A program made the position numbers and the translations under genes. The notes beneath the pieces are model-generated. The model searched no databases. It saw nothing but the letters and a program-made list of their open reading frames with translations, and had not been told where the DNA came from. A stretch of 64,000 nucleotides of DNA, from positions 1 through 64,000 of the forward strand of contig JACKNJ010000006.1 in NCBI GenBank assembly GCA_024234895.1, read 5' to 3'. Positions 60,449-64,000 of this stretch are shown here, piece by piece (within the stretch, counting starts at the first letter, position 1; every line of letters starts with the position of its first letter). This stretch comes from Gammaproteobacteria bacterium (GTDB taxonomy: Bacteria; Pseudomonadota; Gammaproteobacteria; JACKNK01).

Positions 60449-61202
60449 GCTCGGCGCCCTTCTCGATCTGCTCGCCGGTCAGGCCGAAACGGCGCTGGCG
60501 GCTGGAGAAATCGACCATCGCCGCGTGCAGATCACGGACGCCGAAATCCGGCCACAGAGTGTCGGTGAAATACAGCTCGGTGTAGGCCAATTGCCAGAGC
60601 AGGAAGTTGCTGATGCGGCGCTCGCCGCCGGTGCGGATGAACAGGTCCGGTTCCGGCAGCGCGGACGTGCTGATCGCCGCGTCCAGCGCTTCCGGTGTCA
60701 CGTCGTCCGGGGTGATTTCCCCATCAGCCACCCGTTTCGCCAGACGTTTGGCGGCATCGGCGATATCCCAGCGACCCCCGTAATTGGCGGCGATGACCAG
60801 ATTCAGGCCCGTGTTGCCGGCGGTCTGCCGTTCGGATTCCGCGATGCGCGCCTGCAATTTGTCGGAGAACGCCTCGCGAGCGCCGATGAAGCGCATGCGC
60901 ACGTTGTTGGAATCGAGCTCCCGGGTCTCGCGGCGCAGCATGTTGATGAACAGGTCCATCAACAGACCGACTTCGTCCTTGGGACGCTTCCAGTTCTCGC
61001 TGGAGAACGCGAACAGGGTCAGCGCCTCCACACCCCAGTGCGAGCAGGCCTTGACCAGACCGCGCACCACCTCGGCGCCGACCTTGTGGCCGGCAGGACG
61101 GGGCAGGAAACGCTTCTTCGCCCAACGGCCGTTGCCATCCATGATGATGGCGATATGCCTCGGCAGACGCTCGGGCGCCGGTGGGTAGGAATCCTCGGCC
61201 AT
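60441..61202 (-). CDS. uppS: undecaprenyl diphosphate synthase
   Basis: UppS extends farnesyl diphosphate to C55 undecaprenyl diphosphate, the lipid carrier for peptidoglycan and O-antigen. The 253-residue protein has the substrate Asp22 in HIAIIMDGNGRWA, the RPAGHKVGAEVVRGLVKAC segment and the C-terminal DLFIRTGGERRISNFLLWQLAYTELYF signature. Confidence 0.98.
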   Translation of the reverse strand: MAEDSYPPAPERLPRHIAIIMDGNGRWAKKRFLPRPAGHKVGAEVVRGLVKACSHWGVEALTLFAFSSENWKRPKDEVGLLMDLFINMLRRETRELDSNNVRMRFIGAREAFSDKLQARIAESERQTAGNTGLNLVIAANYGGRWDIADAAKRLAKRVADGEITPDDVTPEALDAAISTSALPEPDLFIRTGGERRISNFLLWQLAYTELYFTDTLWPDFGVRDLHAAMVDFSSRQRRFGLTGEQIEKGAERA

Positions 61203-61234
61203 GAAAACGATCGGGTACGAATCGCGGAAGCGAC

Positions 61235-61792
61235 TCAGAACTCCATCAGCTCCTGCTCTTTCGTGGCCAGCAGCTTGTCGACCTCGGCGACATGGGCGTC
61301 GGTCATCTTCTGGATGACCTCCTCGCCTCGACGTCCGTCGTCCTCGGATATCTCCTTCTCCTTGACCAGTTCCTTGAGATCGGCGTTGGCATCACGGCGG
61401 ATGTTGCGGATCGCGACCTTCGCCCCCTCGCCCTCCGCCCGCACGACCTTGATCAGGTCGCGACGGCGTTCCTCGGTCAGCGGCGGCAACGGCACGCGGA
61501 TCACGCTGCCGGCGGATGCCGGATTCAAACCGAGATTGGAATTCATGATCGCCTTCTCGATCGCGCCGCTCATGTGCTTCTCGTACGGGACGACGGTCAG
61601 GGTGCGCGAGTCTTCGGCGTTGACGTTGGCGATCTGGGCCAGCGGGGTCTCCATGCCGTAGTAATCGACATGAATGCTGGCCAGCAGGCTGGGATGGGCT
61701 CGACCGGTGCGGATCTGGGTGAGCTCATGGCGGAACGCCTCGATGCTCTTGTTCATGCGCGCTTCGGCGTCTTTCTTGATGTCTTCGATCAT
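61235..61792 (-). CDS. frr: ribosome-recycling factor
   Basis: RRF with EF-G splits post-termination ribosomes. The 185-residue protein has the standard length and signature EAFRHELTQIRTGRAHPSLL, with PYEKHMSGAIEKAIMNSNLGLNP and the C-terminal HVAEVDKLLATKEQELMEF. Confidence 0.98.
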   Translation of the reverse strand: MIEDIKKDAEARMNKSIEAFRHELTQIRTGRAHPSLLASIHVDYYGMETPLAQIANVNAEDSRTLTVVPYEKHMSGAIEKAIMNSNLGLNPASAGSVIRVPLPPLTEERRRDLIKVVRAEGEGAKVAIRNIRRDANADLKELVKEKEISEDDGRRGEEVIQKMTDAHVAEVDKLLATKEQELMEF

Positions 61793-61836
61793 GATCGCTC
61801 CCCCTGTTTATCGCCGGCGCCTGGCCGACGACGGAA

Positions 61837-62550
61837 TTACTGGACGATGGTGCCGACGTCCTCGCCCATGACGGCACGGCGCAGGTCGCCCGCATTGAAG
61901 ATGCTGAATACACGGATCGGCATGGCGTGGTCACGGCACAGCACGAAGGCGGTCTGGTCCATGACGCCAAGTTTCCTGTCGATGCTCTCGGCGAAACTGA
62001 CCCGCGAATAGCGGGTCGCGCTCGGGTCCCTGGCCGGATCGGCGGTATAGACGCCATCGACCTTGGTGGCCTTGAACAACACGTCCGCGCCGATCTCGAT
62101 CGCGCGCAGCGCGGCGGCCGAATCGGTGGTGAAGAACGGGTTGCCGGTACCGGCGGCCAGCAGGGTCACGCGACCGGCCGCCAGGTGACGCTTGGCCTCG
62201 GCTGCGGAATAGCCCTCGCCGACCGGCGACATCGGGATCGCGGACATGACCCGCGCCTCGCAGCCGATCGCCTCCAGGGCCTGGCCCATCGCCAACGCGT
62301 TCATGACGGTGGCCAGCATGCCCATCTGGTCACCGACCACGCGATCCATGCCGGCACCGGCGAGACCGGCGCCGCGGAAGATGTTGCCGCCGCCGATGAC
62401 CATCGCGACCTGCACGCCTTCCCGCACCAGTTCGGCGACCTCCCCGGCGACCTGATTCAGGAAGCCGGGATCGATGCCGAAATCGCCGTCGCCCATCAGG
62501 GCTTCGCCGGAGAGTTTGAGCAGAAGACGCTTGTAGATCGGGCTGGCCAT
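61837..62550 (-). CDS. pyrH: uridylate kinase
   Basis: PyrH phosphorylates UMP to UDP; it is a hexamer inhibited by UTP. The 237-residue protein has the family start YKRLLLKLSGEALMGDGDFGID, VAMVIGGGNIFRG, and the C-terminal RVFSIFNAGDLRRAVMGEDVGTIV. Confidence 0.98.
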   Translation of the reverse strand: MASPIYKRLLLKLSGEALMGDGDFGIDPGFLNQVAGEVAELVREGVQVAMVIGGGNIFRGAGLAGAGMDRVVGDQMGMLATVMNALAMGQALEAIGCEARVMSAIPMSPVGEGYSAAEAKRHLAAGRVTLLAAGTGNPFFTTDSAAALRAIEIGADVLFKATKVDGVYTADPARDPSATRYSRVSFAESIDRKLGVMDQTAFVLCRDHAMPIRVFSIFNAGDLRRAVMGEDVGTIVQ

Positions 62551-62570
62551 CGTCGGCGACTCTCCGTTGA

Positions 62571-63440
62571 TCAGGAACCCTTGACCTGGGCCATGACCTC
62601 GGCCGCGAAGTCTTCCTGCTTCTTCTCGATGCCTTCACCGACCTCGTAACGCACGAACGAGGTCACGGTGGCCTTGGCGGCGGCCAGCAGCTTGCCGACG
62701 GTGGTGTCCGGATCCTTGATGAACGGCTGACCGATGAGGGTGACCTCACCGACGTACTTCTTCATGCGGCCTTCCACCATCTTCTCGACGATGTTCTCCG
62801 GCTTGCCGCTCTCGGCGGCCTGCGCGGTGACGATCTCGCGCTCCTTGGCGAGGGATTCCGCCGGGATGCCGGACTCGTCGATGCACATCGGGTTGGACGC
62901 GGCGACGTGCATGGCGACGTCGCGGGCCAGATCCTCGTTGCCACCGGAGAGCGCGACGACGACGCCGATGCGGGTGCCGTGCAGGTACACACCCAGCGCG
63001 GTGTCGGCGGTGACTTCGGCGAAGCGACGCACGCTCATGTTCTCGCCGATCTTCGCGATCAGGTTCTTGCGGGTGTCCTCGATGCTGGTGCCGGTCAGAT
63101 CGGCGGCCAGCAACGCGTCCAGATCGGCCGGACGGGCGGCCAGCGCGGTGTCGGCGACGCCCTGCACGAAGGCCTTGAAGTCATCACCCTTGGAGACGAA
63201 GTCGGTCTCGCAGTTGACCTCGGCGATGACGCCACGGTTGCCGTCGGTCGCGATGGCGACCAGACCTTCGGCGGCGATGCGTCCGGCCTTCTTGTCGGCC
63301 TTCGCAAGACCGGTCTTGCGCATCAGGTCGGCGGCGGCCTCGATGTCGCCATTGGTTTCGACCAGGGCCTTCTTGCATTCCATCATGCCGGCGCCAGTGC
63401 GCTCGCGCAGTTCTTTAACCAGAGCAGCGGTAATCGCCAT
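62571..63440 (-). CDS. tsf: elongation factor Ts
   Basis: EF-Ts exchanges GDP for GTP on EF-Tu. The 289-residue protein has the UBA-type N-terminal domain with the signature KELRERTGAGMMECKKAL, the core subdomain NCETDFVSKGDDFKAFV and the C-terminal VRYEVGEGIEKKQEDFAAEV. rpsB precedes it with a 106-bp spacer. Confidence 0.98.
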   Translation of the reverse strand: MAITAALVKELRERTGAGMMECKKALVETNGDIEAAADLMRKTGLAKADKKAGRIAAEGLVAIATDGNRGVIAEVNCETDFVSKGDDFKAFVQGVADTALAARPADLDALLAADLTGTSIEDTRKNLIAKIGENMSVRRFAEVTADTALGVYLHGTRIGVVVALSGGNEDLARDVAMHVAASNPMCIDESGIPAESLAKEREIVTAQAAESGKPENIVEKMVEGRMKKYVGEVTLIGQPFIKDPDTTVGKLLAAAKATVTSFVRYEVGEGIEKKQEDFAAEVMAQVKGS

Positions 63441-63503
63441 GGGAACAAACCTCTGAATATTGAATGAGCCCGGCGAACCAGGCAGGAAATCGTGGATTCG
63501 TTA

Positions 63504-63533
63504 AACGCGAAGCCCGGATCACTCCGGGCTTCG
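63504..63533 (-). terminator. attenuator/terminator hairpin in the rpsB-tsf spacer
   Basis: CGCGAAGCCCGGA, loop TCAC, TCCGGGCTTCGCG: a perfect 13-bp stem 14 bp after the rpsB stop. It likely attenuates transcription into tsf, as in other rpsB-tsf operons; the following T-run is weak. Confidence 0.7.
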
Positions 63534-63546
63534 CGGGGCGACGACC

Positions 63547-64000
63547 TTACTGGGCCGCCGACTCTTCCGCGGGCGCTTCGGCCGCGGCATCCATCTCGAC
63601 GAAGTCATCGCGCTTGCCGCCGGAGACGGCGGTCTGCTTGCCGGTCATGACCGAATCGGCCACGGCTTCCAGATAGAGGCGCACGGCGCGGATCGCGTCG
63701 TCGTTGCCCGGAATGACGTAATCGACGTCGTTCGGGGAGTTGTTGGTATCGACCACCGCCACCACCTTGATGCCCAGGCGCTTGGCCTCCTGGATGGCGA
63801 TCTTCTCGTAACCGACGTCGATCACGAACAGCACGTCCGGCAGGCCCGACATGTCCTTGATGCCGCCGAGGCTGCGATCCAGCTTCTCGCGCTCGCGTTC
63901 GAGTTCCAGGGTTTCGCGCTTGGACAGACGCATGCCGCCCTCGCCCGCGACCATGCCTTCCAGGTCCTTCAGACGCTTGATCGAGTTCTTGACGGTCTTG
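63547..64000 (-). CDS. rpsB: 30S ribosomal protein S2 (5' part beyond the window)
   Basis: The C-terminal 151 residues of S2, running off the right edge with no stop, so the start is outside. KNSIKRLKDLEGM, RLSKRETLELEREREKLDRSLGGIKDM, PDVLFVIDVGYEKIAIQEAKRLGIKVVAVVDTNNSP and DYVIPGNDDAIRAVRLY are the family signature. A C-terminal acidic/Ala tail (EMDAAAEAPAEESAAQ) is an extension common in GC-rich species. It begins the block read leftward to dnaE. Confidence 0.98.
   Translation of the reverse strand, partial: KTVKNSIKRLKDLEGMVAGEGGMRLSKRETLELEREREKLDRSLGGIKDMSGLPDVLFVIDVGYEKIAIQEAKRLGIKVVAVVDTNNSPNDVDYVIPGNDDAIRAVRLYLEAVADSVMTGKQTAVSGGKRDDFVEMDAAAEAPAEESAAQ

Overview
The window is about 64 kb of GC-rich chromosomal DNA from a Gammaproteobacterium. 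The evidence is the gene order at the right end (rpsB-tsf-pyrH-frr-uppS-cdsA-dxr-rseP-bamA-skp-lpxD-fabZ-lpxA-lpxB-rnhB ... dnaE-accA-tilS), a lipid A and BAM outer-membrane system, LolCD, RoxA, GlnB and dapCDE. GC content, a TRAP transporter, a Tad pilus locus and several REP-like families would suit a Chromatiales or Ectothiorhodospiraceae-type organism, but the exact taxon is inference.

Layout. 1-549: the distal end of a CRISPR array (eight 36-bp repeats, seven spacers) whose leader and cas genes lie off the left edge. 584-4786: an orphan peptide-binding lipoprotein, a CYTH phosphohydrolase, ApbE, a small protein, GlnB and a DUF486 membrane protein. 4810-9385: a VOC protein, then the succinylase lysine/diaminopimelate operon dapC-dapD-yffB-dapE, interrupted by a Phd/RelE-type toxin-antitoxin pair. 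9404-14793: an XRE regulator divergent from roxA and a GNAT gene, then a dctPQM TRAP transporter. 15186-26932: a Tad/Flp pilus locus (flp, tadV, cpaB, cpaC, cpaD, cpaE, cpaF, tadB, tadC, a VWA/TadG protein and two TadE-like pseudopilins). 27012-32431: TSUP permease, MoxR-DUF58, a c-type cytochrome lipoprotein, lolD and lolC/E. 32661-41273: a coiled-coil protein, H-NS-like protein, tRNA-Val(CAC), SirB2, methyltransferase, guaB/xseA, a 33-residue membrane peptide, DoxX and tilS. 41275-64000: the accA-dnaE and rnhB-rpsB blocks, both on the minus strand and split by an accessory island at 45963-50122.

Two places stand out. First, the 670-bp gap inside the Tad locus (23821-24489) holds two convergent, diverged copies of a roughly 210-nt highly folded element. 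Each has a 5' hairpin, a 32-nt long-arm stem enclosing a conserved loop and a second hairpin, a G-rich linker, and a terminator-like hairpin. By hand alignment about ten base pairs differ between the copies yet stay complementary, which is what a selected structured RNA or a hairpin-type mobile repeat would show. Second, the island between dnaE and rnhB carries a FitAB toxin-antitoxin pair and a 913-residue LRR-Roc-COR-TIR protein, an NLR-like architecture with the putative TIR catalytic glutamate in place; it is a candidate immune or cell-death effector.

The intergenic spaces are rich in palindromic repeats of at least five kinds, which is itself a notable property of this genome. Coordinates and motifs come from reading the sequence; family names come from recognised motifs, not from database searches.
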